DNA of 64,000 nucleotides from Rubrobacter_A sp965214435 (GCA_965214435.1 OZ243960.1:1860001-1924000); one strand, 5' to 3'; shown: positions 43,336 to 52,680, counted from the stretch's first letter. Program-made: numbers and translations. The notes: generated by a model from the sequence alone, not told the origin.

Positions 43336-44643
43336 ATGACCGAGATCATCGCCGTCCACGGGCGGGAGATATTGGATTCGAGAGGCAACCCGACAGTCGA
43401 GGTCGAACTGGTAACGACCAGCGGCTTCACGGGCCGGGCTTCGGTCCCGTCGGGAGCTTCCACGGGACAGAACGAGGCCGTGGAACTCCGCGACGGGGAC
43501 GAGGGGCGCTATGGGGGTAAGGGTGTCCTGGAGGCGACGGATAACGTAGACGGGGAACTAACCGGGCTCGTGCTCGGCATGGACGTCACCGACCAGCGGG
43601 CACTGGACGGGGCCATGATCGAGGCCGACGGCACGGATAACAAGGGCCGGCTCGGGGCGAACGCGATGCTCGGTGTGTCCCTGGCGGCGGCGAAAGCCGC
43701 GGCTGAGTCCGCCGGGCTGCCGCTGTTCCGCTACCTCGGCGGTCCGGGGGCTTACGCCTTGCCGGTGCCCTGCGCGAACATCCTGAACGGTGGCGCCCAC
43801 GCCTCGAACAACGTGGACTTCCAGGAGTTTATGGTGGTGCCGGTAGGTTTCGAGACCTACGCCGAGGCGCTGCGGGCCGTCTCCGAGGTATATCAGGGTT
43901 TAAAGAAACTTCTGGCCGAAAAAGGGCTTTCGAGCGGTATCGGGGACGAGGGCGGGTTTGCGCCGGACCTGGAGGACAATGGGGCGGCGCTCGCGCTCAT
44001 GTCGGAGGCCATAGAGCGGGGCGGGTACTCCGTGGGGGACCAGTTCGGCTTCGCGCTCGACCCCGCGGCGTCCGAGTTCTACGAGAACGGGTCTTACGAG
44101 CTCTCTGGAGAGGGCAAGTCGCTCTCGAAAGAAGAGATGGTCGACTACTACGTCCGGCTCGCGGACCAGTACCCGATCCTGTCCCTGGAAGACGGCCTCG
44201 CCGAGGACGACTGGGAGGGGTGGGCCATACTCTCGGAGAAGCTAGGAGACAGAGTACAGCTTGTCGGCGATGACCTTTTCGTAACAAACCCGAAGATACT
44301 CCGGCGCGGCATCGAGGAGGGCATCGGGAACTCTATCCTGGTGAAGGTGAACCAGATCGGCACGCTCACGGAGACTTTCGAGACGATGGAGCTCGCGCAC
44401 AAGGCCGGTTACACCACCATGATCAGCCACCGCAGCGGGGAGACCGAGGACTCCAGCATCGCGGATCTCGCTGTCGCGGTAAACGCCGGCCAGATCAAGT
44501 CCGGCGCCCCGGCGCGTGGCGAGCGGGTAGCCAAGTACAACCAGCTCCTGCGCATAGAAGAGATGCTCGGGGACTCGGCCTACTACCCGGGCCGGGCGGC
44601 CTTTAACCCGCAGCCGGGCGCGAAGTCCCGGCAGCAGAGATAG
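43336..44643 (+). CDS. eno: Enolase
   Basis: The 435-residue enzyme has the ILDSRGNPTVEVEL start, GAS(T) loop (SVPSGASTG), GGAHASNNVDFQEFMVVP, the metal/catalytic LSLEDGLAEDDW and VGDDLFVTNP regions, KVNQIGTLTET, and SHRSGETEDSSIADLAVA. It converts 2-phosphoglycerate to PEP in glycolysis. ATG 43336 follows GAGGAGG. Pyruvate kinase follows after 14 bases, putting the last two glycolytic steps together. Confidence 0.97.
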   Translation: MTEIIAVHGREILDSRGNPTVEVELVTTSGFTGRASVPSGASTGQNEAVELRDGDEGRYGGKGVLEATDNVDGELTGLVLGMDVTDQRALDGAMIEADGTDNKGRLGANAMLGVSLAAAKAAAESAGLPLFRYLGGPGAYALPVPCANILNGGAHASNNVDFQEFMVVPVGFETYAEALRAVSEVYQGLKKLLAEKGLSSGIGDEGGFAPDLEDNGAALALMSEAIERGGYSVGDQFGFALDPAASEFYENGSYELSGEGKSLSKEEMVDYYVRLADQYPILSLEDGLAEDDWEGWAILSEKLGDRVQLVGDDLFVTNPKILRRGIEEGIGNSILVKVNQIGTLTETFETMELAHKAGYTTMISHRSGETEDSSIADLAVAVNAGQIKSGAPARGERVAKYNQLLRIEEMLGDSAYYPGRAAFNPQPGAKSRQQR

Positions 44644-44657
44644 AAGGGGGCTAGCCG

Positions 44658-46082
44658 ATGCGCAAGACGAAGATAGTCGCGACCCTGGGACCTGCGACCT
44701 CCTCGGAGGACACGATCCGGGAGCTTATCCGCTACGGAGTGGACGTTACACGCCTGAACTTCAGCCACGGCGACCACGAGACCCACCAGAGAAACGCCCA
44801 AGCGGTAAGGAAAGCCGCCAAAGAACTCGGACGTAATGTAGCAATACTACAAGATATTCAGGGACCGAAGATCCGGACCGGGGAGGTCGTCGGGGGCACG
44901 GAGCTTGTAACCGGTAACCGGGTAGAGATCACCCCCGGAGACTTTCTCGGTGACGCGAGCCGGCTCGCGGTCTCCTACAAGGGTCTCGCCGAAGACGTGA
45001 AACCCGGGGACCGGGTTCTGATCGACGACGGCTTGCTGGAACTAAAGGTAGAGGAGGTAGACGGCCAGGATATTACCTGCCAGGTCATCGACGGCGGCGA
45101 GATATCCTCTCACAAAGGCTTGAACTTCCCCGACACCGCGCTCTCCATAACCGGGCTCACCGATAAAGACGTGGAGGATCTACAGTTCGGGGTTCAGGAG
45201 TTGGAGCCGGACTGGATCGCAGTCTCCTTTATCCGGTCCGGGGATGAGGTGCGCGCCGTTAAAGAGCGCATCAAGGAGTTCGGCGGTAACACTCCAGTCA
45301 TCTCGAAGATAGAGAAACACGAAGCCATAGACGATATAGAAGGCGTCCTGGAAGCCTCCGACGGCATTATGGTCGCCCGCGGAGACCTGGCCGTCGAGCT
45401 TTCCGCCGAACGGGTGCCGCTGGAACAGAAGCATATCGTGTCCCGCTGCCGGCGTCTCGGGAAGCCCGTCATTGTGGCAACACAAATGCTCGACTCCATG
45501 ATCCGCAATCCGCGGCCGACGCGGGCCGAAGTCTCGGATGTCGCCAACGCCATTTTCGACCGGACAGATGCCGTGATGCTCTCGGGTGAGACGGCCGTCG
45601 GCCGTTATCCGTTGCAGAGCGTGCGGCAGATGGACCGCATCTGTCAGACCACGGAGGGCGACATAGACTACGGCCGGGACATCAGTGCCTCGGCTTCCTG
45701 GGGCCGGGGGGACCGCTACAATGCCCTGACCCACGCCGCCTGCGAGCTTGCCGAAGTGCTCGAAGCCGAAGCCATCCTGACCTCGACCCAGAGCGGGCTC
45801 TCGTGTCTCCGGGTGGCGCGGTTCAGGCCGCCGAACGATGTACTGGCCGTAAGCCCGGAGGACAAGACCGTCCGGATGCTGGCGCTGGTCTGGGGCACGA
45901 CGGCCATACCCGGTGAGCAGGCCGGTTCTCTTGAAGACCGCTTTCGAGGAGCCATTCAGGCCGCGGAGGAGGCCGGTCATGTAAAAGAGGGCGACGAACT
46001 CATCCTGACCGGCGGGGTGCTCGGCTCGACTCCGGGCTCCACGAACCTGTTGCAGGTTTACACCGTGGGTGAGGGTCGGTAA
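44658..46082 (+). CDS. pyk: Pyruvate kinase
   Basis: The 474-residue protein begins RKTKIVATLGPATSS and has LNFSHGDHETH, the catalytic KIEKHEA, MVARGDLAVE and DAVMLSGETAVG, and an allosteric C-terminal domain (about 345-470). It produces ATP and pyruvate from PEP. ATG 44658 follows AAGGGGG. It is co-oriented and probably co-transcribed with eno and ftsB. Confidence 0.96.
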   Translation: MRKTKIVATLGPATSSEDTIRELIRYGVDVTRLNFSHGDHETHQRNAQAVRKAAKELGRNVAILQDIQGPKIRTGEVVGGTELVTGNRVEITPGDFLGDASRLAVSYKGLAEDVKPGDRVLIDDGLLELKVEEVDGQDITCQVIDGGEISSHKGLNFPDTALSITGLTDKDVEDLQFGVQELEPDWIAVSFIRSGDEVRAVKERIKEFGGNTPVISKIEKHEAIDDIEGVLEASDGIMVARGDLAVELSAERVPLEQKHIVSRCRRLGKPVIVATQMLDSMIRNPRPTRAEVSDVANAIFDRTDAVMLSGETAVGRYPLQSVRQMDRICQTTEGDIDYGRDISASASWGRGDRYNALTHAACELAEVLEAEAILTSTQSGLSCLRVARFRPPNDVLAVSPEDKTVRMLALVWGTTAIPGEQAGSLEDRFRGAIQAAEEAGHVKEGDELILTGGVLGSTPGSTNLLQVYTVGEGR

Positions 46083-46088
46083 CCTGAC

Positions 46089-46385
46089 TTGATCTCCCGG
46101 CCACTCAAGGTCGTTCTTTACGCGGCTTTTATCGGGTTGCTGCTCGCATCCTACATAACACCGCTGGAGCAGATAATCGACCGGCGGGCCGAAGTCTCCG
46201 ACCTGCAAACGGAGATTTCTCACACCGAAGCCGGTAACGCCGGGGCGCGCCAGGATATAGAGGACCTCAAAACCCCGGCGGGCATCGAGCGGGCCGCCCG
46301 CGAACGCTACGGTATGATAATGCCCGGAGAGACGGTGTACATAGTCCCCAGAAATCCCGGGGAAAGCCAGTATGGAGGAGAGTAG
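46089..46385 (+). CDS. ftsB: FtsB/DivIC-type septum formation protein
   Basis: The 98-residue protein has a short cytoplasmic N-terminus, one membrane helix (about 8-22, VVLYAAFIGLLLASY), a coiled coil (about 28-62) and the conserved tail region AARERYGMIMPGETVYIV. It should link the FtsQLB-like division complex. The TTG start lies six bases after the pyk stop. The eno-ftsB-DUF501 order is typical of actinobacteria. Confidence 0.85.
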   Translation: MISRPLKVVLYAAFIGLLLASYITPLEQIIDRRAEVSDLQTEISHTEAGNAGARQDIEDLKTPAGIERAARERYGMIMPGETVYIVPRNPGESQYGGE

Positions 46386-46824
46386 CTACAACCGCGACCG
46401 CGAGGTGGTCGCCGGACAGCTCGGCCGCGAACCAAAGCCTTTCCGGGTTGCGGCTCGCTGTGCGGCCGGACTGCCGAGCGTGATCGAGAACCAGCATTCC
46501 CGCAGTATGCCGACGCGGTTCTGGATCACCTGTCCCTCCCTAGACGCTGCTATCGCCCGCATCGAATCGACCGGCGGCGTCCGCCAGGCCCAGAAAGAAC
46601 TCGGCGAAGAAGCCGTGGCGAAAGTTCACGCCGAGCATCACGCCCGCTTCGGCACCCGGGTGGCCGGAGTCCGGGAGGGCGGGTACGTCAAGTGCCTCCA
46701 CGCCTTTACCGCCCTCCAACTCTCCGGAGCACTCCCCAATCCGGTAGCCGATTGGACCCTCGCCCGCCTCGAAAACCCCTATACCGATGCCCGGTGCCAG
46801 GAGTCAAAGGAGGACAAAAGCTAG
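46372..46824 (+). CDS. DUF501 family protein
   Basis: The 150-residue protein has the DUF501 pattern: VAGQLGREPKPFRVAARC, the PTRFWITCPSLDAAIARIES block and ALPNPVADWTL. The start overlaps ftsB by 14 bases. It neighbours enolase and ftsB in many actinobacteria, often followed by a Ppx/GppA phosphatase, which is absent here. Function is unknown. Confidence 0.88.
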   Translation: MEESSYNRDREVVAGQLGREPKPFRVAARCAAGLPSVIENQHSRSMPTRFWITCPSLDAAIARIESTGGVRQAQKELGEEAVAKVHAEHHARFGTRVAGVREGGYVKCLHAFTALQLSGALPNPVADWTLARLENPYTDARCQESKEDKS

Positions 46825-46860
46825 CTGCTATACTCACACCCCGCTGGGAATAACAGCCAC

Positions 46861-46934
46861 GGGGGCGTAGCCCAATCGGCAGAGGCAGCGGACTTAAAAT
46901 CCGTACAGTGTGGGTTCGAGCCCCACCGCCCCTA
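46861..46934 (+). tRNA. tRNA with anticodon TAA (Leu-UUA reading) on a class I scaffold
   Basis: The acceptor GGGGGCG pairs with CGCCCCT (G1-U72 wobble). The D arm is GCC/GGC, the anticodon stem GCGGA/TCCGT encloses the loop CTTAAAA (anticodon TAA), and the T arm is GTGGG-TTCGAGC-CCCAC. The discriminator is A and no CCA is encoded. The variable region is only about five bases (ACAGT), whereas bacterial tRNA-Leu is class II with a long variable arm. The anticodon predicts Leu; the body does not. TATACT at 46829-46834 may be its -10. Confidence 0.8.
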
Positions 46935-46977
46935 CTAGAGAAAGACCTGCAATCGGTGGAGAAACTCTTGGAGAAAA

Positions 46978-47130
46978 ATGGCGGCGAACTGCTGGGAAGG
47001 ATCCGGAGTCGGCATGGCTAGGCGTCCTCAGCCTTTGGGTGCTGCTCTAGAGTTTTTGGCCGATAGAATCGGCGTTTTAGTGCGGGAAAAGGTGACCCGG
47101 TCACGACCTCTGGCCGTGGCCGAAGGGTAG
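46978..47130 (+). CDS. Possible 50-codon ORF before the PRTase gene
   Basis: ATG 46978 follows GGAG by five bases and the frame runs 50 codons to TAG 47128-47130, three bases before the PRTase ATG. The product (MAANCWEGSGVGMARRPQPL, then an ALEFLADRIGVLVREKVTR helix-like part) matches nothing I know. The 199-bp gap after the tRNA could equally be non-coding. Confidence 0.25.
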   Translation: MAANCWEGSGVGMARRPQPLGAALEFLADRIGVLVREKVTRSRPLAVAEG

Positions 47131-47133
47131 GTA

Positions 47134-47826
47134 ATGAGACGCGGCACTTTGTTCAGGGACCGGGAAGACGCCGGACAGAGGCTCGCTGAGAAGTTGGCTG
47201 TATACCGGGGAGAGGACCTGGTAGTTCTCGCCCTGCCACGCGGCGGGGTGCCGGTGGGGTATGAGATCTCCCGCTCTCTGGGGGCGTCGCTGGATGTTTT
47301 CGTGGCGCGCAAGCTCGGTGCGCCGGGACGGGAAGAGCTCGGCATCGGTGCCGTCGCCCAGGGCGGGGTGCGCGTCCTGAACGAGCGGGCCGTAAAGGTT
47401 CTGGGCGTCTCCGGCGACTATATCGAGCGGATAACTGAAAAAGAGACCGGGGAGATAGAGCGGCGTCTCGGGCTCTTGCGGGGCGAAGAACGGCCCGAGC
47501 CCGAAATCGAGGGGCGGACCGTCATCCTGGTAGACGATGGGCTCGCCACGGGCGTAACGGCCCTGGCCGCGGTTCAGGCTCTCCGCCAGCGCAATCCCCG
47601 TCACCTGATACTCGCCGTGCCCGTGTGCGCCGCCCCATCGGCGAAGACTATGCGCTCAAAGGTCGATGAATTAGTGTGCCTGAAAACGACCTCAAGACTA
47701 GGGGCCATCGGGTTCTGGTATAAGAACTTCTACCAGGTGCCCGACGAGGAGGTCGTCGAGCTGCTAGAGCGTGCCCGGCGGGAGCAAAAAGACCGCGACG
47801 CTGCCGGTCCGGAGAAGAGAGCGTAA
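47134..47826 (+). CDS. Phosphoribosyltransferase-family protein
   Basis: The 230-residue protein has a type I PRTase fold. It opens with RGTLFRDREDAGQRLAEKL and LALPRGGVPVGYEIS, and contains the PRPP-binding motif VILVDDGLATGVTALAAV (about 130-147). This subgroup is often linked to dienelactone-hydrolase-type domains or stress loci, and its substrate is unknown. ATG 47134 is preceded by GGGTAGG. Confidence 0.85.
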   Translation: MRRGTLFRDREDAGQRLAEKLAVYRGEDLVVLALPRGGVPVGYEISRSLGASLDVFVARKLGAPGREELGIGAVAQGGVRVLNERAVKVLGVSGDYIERITEKETGEIERRLGLLRGEERPEPEIEGRTVILVDDGLATGVTALAAVQALRQRNPRHLILAVPVCAAPSAKTMRSKVDELVCLKTTSRLGAIGFWYKNFYQVPDEEVVELLERARREQKDRDAAGPEKRA

Positions 47827-47856
47827 CTGGTTACAGGTTGTCGTGGCGGAGTGGCG

Positions 47857-47882
47857 CTCCAGAGTCACGGGTCTGTCTGGAG
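47857..47882. terminator. Hairpin between convergent genes
   Basis: CTCCAGA (47857-47863) and TCTGGAG (47876-47882) form a 7-bp stem with a 12-base loop in the 86-bp convergent gap. There is no T tract on either side, so it is a weak candidate for a bidirectional terminator. Confidence 0.3.
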
Positions 47883-47912
47883 TTCGTGCTGGCGGCTAGC
47901 GGCTAAAGCGGC

Positions 47913-48983
47913 CTACCACTCGATCCACTCGGCGTAAGCGTGGCGGTCGGAGTCGGGCTTCTCACCCCCGAGCCAGGTCGGAAACCAGGAGTTGAGGTAC
48001 AGGTCCATCGGCTGGTCCGGGAGACCTTTCGTGTAGGTTTGCAGCAATTCCCCGTCTATGTAGAACTCTACCGTTCCGGGCCGGTAGTTAAAGCTATAGT
48101 CGTGGAAGCCTTTGGTTGGATCGAACGGCAGCTTTTTGGTCTCCGTGTGTGTCTGTTTGCCGCCGGAGTAGGTTGTAAAAAGCACCGTGCCAGAAGGGTC
48201 GTTAAAGACCTCGATGTCGATCTCGCTTTGCAGGTCCGGCGGCTGGTATAGGAAAAAGCCTGTTATGGATGTCGGGGCGTCCGGGACCTTTAGCCGGGCC
48301 GTATAAGAGCCGTAGCCGTGCAACCGTCCCGATGCTATCTCGCCGCCGTCTAGCGAGCCTTCCGGCAGCGTGATCTGCAACCGGTCTCCCGCTACACTGA
48401 CATTATCCGGCTCCAGACTTCCCCGCCCAAGTTCCCTGGAAGACTTTGTCCAGAGAGTTTGAAAGTCCCCTCTAAAAGTCTGCTTCTCGTTAAATAGTCT
48501 GAAAGCCGCTTTCTTGCCGGTGTCGGCGAGGCGGGCGTCTTCCGCCGGGTCGCTTTTGACCTTCTCCGGGTTTTCTCTCCACACCGAGGCCCGCGTTTCG
48601 TAGTAGCCGGAGGTCTCTACCGGCGGCGCGGATAGCTTGTACCCGGCGGACTCTTCTCCGCTCGCAAGCTCTACCGGTTCTAGCGGGGCGTCGTGCCACT
48701 CACCTTCCGGGTCGCGGACGCTGTAGCCTACCCAGAACGTCCGGTCTTCCGCGCCGGTGTTCTGTAGCCGCAGGGTAGCCTCCGGCTCGTATCCGGCACC
48801 GGCCGGGTGACTTCCGGAAGGTGGATCAAAGGCCGTGATCTTCGCCGCTACCGGAGGCCGGGAGCCGCAACCCGGTGCCAGCCCGAACAACACCGCCGCA
48901 AACAGCGCCGCGGTGAGTAGCGCCGGGACGGACAATGCCGGGGCGGATAGCGAGAACGGTCCTCCAGCCGGTGTACGCCTCAC
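47913..48983 (-). CDS. GH16 family lipoprotein glycoside hydrolase
   Basis: The 356-residue protein has a lipoprotein signal (VLFGLAPGC), an immunoglobulin-like domain (about 48-150) and a GH16 beta-jelly-roll domain (about 165-356). The catalytic E-x-D-x-E signature is intact (SEIDIEVFND). GH16 enzymes cleave beta-1,3/1,4-glucans and galactans. The GTG start overlaps the upstream gene's stop as GTGA. It probably trims or releases the polysaccharide made by this cluster; the exact glycan is unknown. Confidence 0.85.
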   Translation of the reverse strand: MRRTPAGGPFSLSAPALSVPALLTAALFAAVLFGLAPGCGSRPPVAAKITAFDPPSGSHPAGAGYEPEATLRLQNTGAEDRTFWVGYSVRDPEGEWHDAPLEPVELASGEESAGYKLSAPPVETSGYYETRASVWRENPEKVKSDPAEDARLADTGKKAAFRLFNEKQTFRGDFQTLWTKSSRELGRGSLEPDNVSVAGDRLQITLPEGSLDGGEIASGRLHGYGSYTARLKVPDAPTSITGFFLYQPPDLQSEIDIEVFNDPSGTVLFTTYSGGKQTHTETKKLPFDPTKGFHDYSFNYRPGTVEFYIDGELLQTYTKGLPDQPMDLYLNSWFPTWLGGEKPDSDRHAYAEWIEW

Positions 48984-51214
48984 CGCGCTTCCTTGACCTC
49001 TTCTATCTCCGCGAATTTGTCCTGGACGATGTAGTAACTCCGCTTTCTCCTCTCGTGGGTAACCGGGTCGTCCCAGTGCTTCCAGTCGTAGTCGAGCGGC
49101 TCCACGGTCGCCGCTCTCGACAACCCGTCAGGGCGTGCCACCGGGTAGACCTCTACTCCGGGACTGTCTACCGGGCTGATGGCCCCGGCCTTGTACGGGT
49201 AATTCCAGACCTGCTGGGTACTCGGGTCGGTGTAGCCCAGGAGCATCCACGGGATGCGCACTTCAAGCACGTCGCCTTCGGCGTAGTAGTCGGCGAGGCT
49301 GTTGAAATCCGGGGAATCCGGGTCTGTGATACCCGGCCTCAACTTGCCGACCTCTACCTCCTCGAATGGTATCGTTTCTTTGGTCTCCGGCAGGACGAGC
49401 TCCCGGCTCGTGGCGAGTTTCCACGGCAGGAACTCACCCTTGCTCACGTCAGACTCCGCACGGTCCGCGGGGAGCATGCCCAGCTTTTCCGAGTACAGCC
49501 AGGTGTGCTGGTCGTAGCCGCTGTTCACGTAGATCTTGGATTCTTCTTTGTCCGTTAGCTGCATCAGGAACTGTATGCCGCCCGGGAACTTCACGCCCGG
49601 CGCCCGGTCCGCCGTGCGGCTACCGTCCGGTAGCACGCTGAAGCCGAGGTCTACCGACTGCTGTGAGAGGTCCCAGTTGCCTTCCTTTTTCTTCATCAAC
49701 AGGTACAGGTACGCTTCGTCGTGGCTGACGGAGAGGTCGAAGTCTTTGTACTCGCGGGTCTCTTTCGGGCGGTGGAACCTCCAGTCGCCGGTTTCTCCGT
49801 CGAGCCGGATGACGTCGTTCGCGTTTTTGCCCGGTTCAACGGAGACCACGCCGAAGTTTTCCTCGTTGGTCAGGCGGTTGCGCCAGTCGTCCCGGCGCTT
49901 CCAGGGTAGCTCCAGCTCTATGGTGTTCCAGGTGAACTTAAACCACTCGTCTTGCCAGGAAAACAGGAGCGCGCCATCGTAGCCCTCGTTGTGGATGGCT
50001 TCTATCATGCCGGCGTCGATCTCGCCCTGCTCTTTCTCGGTGTGCATCCCCTGGTCGCGGTCGAGCGGCCCGTAGTGAGCCATGCCCCGGGAACTCGGCA
50101 CCCCGAACTCGGCCACGACGAGCGGTATGCCCGCGTGATGGTCGCGCAACTCGTTGAGGTAGCCGGCGTAGGGGTCTATGTCGCCGTCGGCGGTCCGGTA
50201 GTTCTGGTAGCTCTGCTGAAAGCGGAGGAAGTCCGGGTAGTAGGGATAGGCGTGGTAGGCGGCGAAGTAGCCCGCGGACCAACGGTCGGTGGGTTCGAGG
50301 TGCATCGGGTCCACGGGGACCAGGTCCTCCTGCTCCAGCGGCTCGTTCGGATGCTCTAGCGGGTCGGTGGTGAGCCAGTTGGTAAAGGAGACGGGATGCT
50401 GCCAGCCGTAGCGCATCTCCTCCTTTGCGAGCGTGTCGAGCCTGGCGGCGAGCCAGCTCTCGAACGGGCTCGCTTGCTGTTTAGCCTGGAAGTACTCGCC
50501 GGAGTAGGCTGGTCTGCCGGGGTGAGCCTCGTTCGTGGCCTGTACGGCGTAGGGGTACCACTCGGTGCCGAGGATCCAGCCTAGCAGGTACTCGGAGGTG
50601 TCGGTCCGGTAGGTGCCGCTCGCGTGGCCGAACTTCTGTGGCAGGTCCGCGTCCCCGTGCACGGCTTTTACGGCGTTTGAAATCTCCTTCTCGAACTCGC
50701 CTGTAATATCCGGCGAGTAGGCGTCCCGGCCTTCTTCGTTCTCCCCAATCAACTCTTCCTCCGGCGTCCACACGCCCTGCACGAACCACAAAGGGTCTTC
50801 CCGGCGGGAGTTGAACTCGTCCAGAGCCTCGTAGAAGCGGGGCGGGAGGATGGTGTAGATCCTCACCACGTCCACGTTCATTTTTTTCATCCCCTCGAAC
50901 CACCGCCGGTAGTCCTCGGTGGTCGGCGAGAGGTCGCCGGGGAAGTGTCCCGGGGTGGTCGCCCCGAGGTTTATGCCGTTCCAGAACTGCGGCTCCCAGC
51001 CGGTGCCGGTGTAGACGGCGAGTTTCTCGTCCTTTACGGTCGAGACCTGCTTGGTGCCGCCTTGTTCGTAGACCGGCCTCTCGACGGCTGGCGGCCGCTG
51101 CCAGAGGAATATCCCGGCGGCGGCTATCGCCAGGAGAGAGCCGACCATCAGGACGGCGAGCAGCGGCCAGAGCCTGCGGGTCCTATCCGGTAACGGTTGG
51201 TAGTTGTCGTACAT
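48980..51214 (-). CDS. Membrane-anchored GH-A-like glycoside hydrolase, 744 residues
   Basis: A membrane helix (about 15-35) precedes a TIM-barrel-like region (about 70-440). Signature segments include GINLGATTPGHFPGD, VDVVRIYTILPP, LGWILGTEWYPYAV (candidate acid/base Glu) and PLVVAEFGVPSSRG (candidate nucleophile Glu), as in clan GH-A enzymes. A second, beta-rich C-terminal half (about 470-740) may be a carbohydrate-binding or accessory domain. The CAZy family cannot be fixed by eye. It lies between the GT2 and GH16 genes in the same operon. Confidence 0.7.
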   Translation of the reverse strand: MYDNYQPLPDRTRRLWPLLAVLMVGSLLAIAAAGIFLWQRPPAVERPVYEQGGTKQVSTVKDEKLAVYTGTGWEPQFWNGINLGATTPGHFPGDLSPTTEDYRRWFEGMKKMNVDVVRIYTILPPRFYEALDEFNSRREDPLWFVQGVWTPEEELIGENEEGRDAYSPDITGEFEKEISNAVKAVHGDADLPQKFGHASGTYRTDTSEYLLGWILGTEWYPYAVQATNEAHPGRPAYSGEYFQAKQQASPFESWLAARLDTLAKEEMRYGWQHPVSFTNWLTTDPLEHPNEPLEQEDLVPVDPMHLEPTDRWSAGYFAAYHAYPYYPDFLRFQQSYQNYRTADGDIDPYAGYLNELRDHHAGIPLVVAEFGVPSSRGMAHYGPLDRDQGMHTEKEQGEIDAGMIEAIHNEGYDGALLFSWQDEWFKFTWNTIELELPWKRRDDWRNRLTNEENFGVVSVEPGKNANDVIRLDGETGDWRFHRPKETREYKDFDLSVSHDEAYLYLLMKKKEGNWDLSQQSVDLGFSVLPDGSRTADRAPGVKFPGGIQFLMQLTDKEESKIYVNSGYDQHTWLYSEKLGMLPADRAESDVSKGEFLPWKLATSRELVLPETKETIPFEEVEVGKLRPGITDPDSPDFNSLADYYAEGDVLEVRIPWMLLGYTDPSTQQVWNYPYKAGAISPVDSPGVEVYPVARPDGLSRAATVEPLDYDWKHWDDPVTHERRKRSYYIVQDKFAEIEEVKEAR

Positions 51215-51267
51215 GCCGCCTTTCTCTTACGGGAGCCGCTTTGCGGCAGAGTCTTGTAGCCGGGTGC

Positions 51268-52680
51268 TCAAGCTTGCTTTTTCTTTGTGTCGAAGCCCTG
51301 ACGTTCCATGGCGCCCCAGGACTGGTTTTTGCGCAAAAAGGAGATGATCGCCAGAAAGCGCCACAGCGTGTTGATCTGGCGGTACCCGAAGTTCTCCACG
51401 ATGCTGTAGAGCGTGAGCTTCACGAGGTCCCACCAGCGCGGGTACCGCTGCAACCGCAACTCTTCCAGAAGCACCGCCGCGACCGAGAGCAGGACACCCA
51501 AACCGACGGCCGCCATGAAAAAAGCGAGGGCGAACGGGGCGTTTATGATGCCGAGCGCGAGTCCGAGGGCAAAAGCCGTGTACCCGACGAGCTCGACCAC
51601 CGGACCCAGGAACTCGAAAAGCACGTAGTAGGGCATGGCGAGCAGGCCGACCGTCCCGTACCGGGGGTTTATGAACATCTTGCGGTTGCGCCACAAGACA
51701 TCCATGAGACCCCGGTGCCAGCGATCGCGCTGGCGGCGGAGGACCCGCACGGTGGCCGGCACCTCCGTCCAGGCGACGGGGTCTGGGACAAAGGAGATCC
51801 TGTACCGGCGTCTTTTCTCGCGCAGGATGCGGTGCATCCGGGTGACGACTTCCATGTCCTCGCCGACGGTGTCGTGGGCGTAGCCACCGATGTCGATAAA
51901 GTCCTGCCGCCGGAACATACCGAAAGCCCCGGAGATGATGAGCAGCGAGTTGAGGACTCCCCAGCCGGTCCGGCCGGCCAGGAACGCCCGCAGGTACTCG
52001 ACGATCTGGAAGTTCGGCAACGCCTTGCGGGGGGTGCGGACGTTCGTTACCCGCCCGCTCTCGACCTCGCAGCCGTTGGCGACCCGCACGATGCCGCCGA
52101 CGGCCACCACGTCGCGGGACTCTATCATCGGCCGCGCCACCCGCAGGAGCGCGTCTTCTTCGAGGATGATGTCGGCGTCGATGCAGCACACCAGGGGGTA
52201 GTTCGCCGCGCAGATGCCGGCGTTCAGGGCGTCGGCCTTGCCGCCGTTCTCCTTGTCGATAACCACGATACGCTCGGAGACCGAGGAGTAGACCGCCCGG
52301 ATGGGTTGAGTGTCGAGCTGTATACGGACCGGCTGGTCCGACTGGCGGAGGTCGAACTCCTCTTTCAAGACGTCTAGCGTGGAGTCTTTCGAGCCGTCGT
52401 TCACTACCACGACCTCGAAAAGCGGGTATTGCAGGGCTAGAAACGACCGGACGCTGGCGGAGATCGTCGCCTCCTCGTTGTAGGCCGGTACGATCAGGGA
52501 CACCGGCGGGGCGTAATTCGAGGTAAAAAGCTCCGAGAGTCCGCTGAAGATCTCGCGCCGCGCGTAGTCCGAGATCTCAACGAACGAGGCCGCGTACAAG
52601 AACAGGTAGAAGCCGTTTATCGCCAGAAAGTAGGCGAGCACGACGTAGTTGATGGCTAGTATGATCCCGGTTATATCCAC
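51268..52680 (-). CDS. Processive family 2 glycosyltransferase (polysaccharide synthase)
   Basis: The 470-residue protein has an N-terminal membrane helix (5-30), a GT-A domain with VSLIVPAYNEEATI, VVNDGSKDS, CIDADII (D-x-D), GEDMEVV (base) and the processive QRDRW motif, then about four C-terminal helices. It resembles NodC/hyaluronan/cellulose-synthase-like enzymes that polymerise and extrude a glycan. The GTG start overlaps the HEAT-repeat gene stop. The product is unknown; a beta-linked polymer is suggested by the neighbouring GH genes. Confidence 0.9.
   Translation of the reverse strand: MDITGIILAINYVVLAYFLAINGFYLFLYAASFVEISDYARREIFSGLSELFTSNYAPPVSLIVPAYNEEATISASVRSFLALQYPLFEVVVVNDGSKDSTLDVLKEEFDLRQSDQPVRIQLDTQPIRAVYSSVSERIVVIDKENGGKADALNAGICAANYPLVCCIDADIILEEDALLRVARPMIESRDVVAVGGIVRVANGCEVESGRVTNVRTPRKALPNFQIVEYLRAFLAGRTGWGVLNSLLIISGAFGMFRRQDFIDIGGYAHDTVGEDMEVVTRMHRILREKRRRYRISFVPDPVAWTEVPATVRVLRRQRDRWHRGLMDVLWRNRKMFINPRYGTVGLLAMPYYVLFEFLGPVVELVGYTAFALGLALGIINAPFALAFFMAAVGLGVLLSVAAVLLEELRLQRYPRWWDLVKLTLYSIVENFGYRQINTLWRFLAIISFLRKNQSWGAMERQGFDTKKKQA

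Noticed and set aside
45180..46223. 347-codon minus-strand ORF
   Set aside because: Antisense of pyruvate kinase; no domain signal or RBS.
51241..52377. 378-codon plus-strand ORF
   Set aside because: Antisense of the glycosyltransferase; His/Arg/Asp-rich shadow composition.
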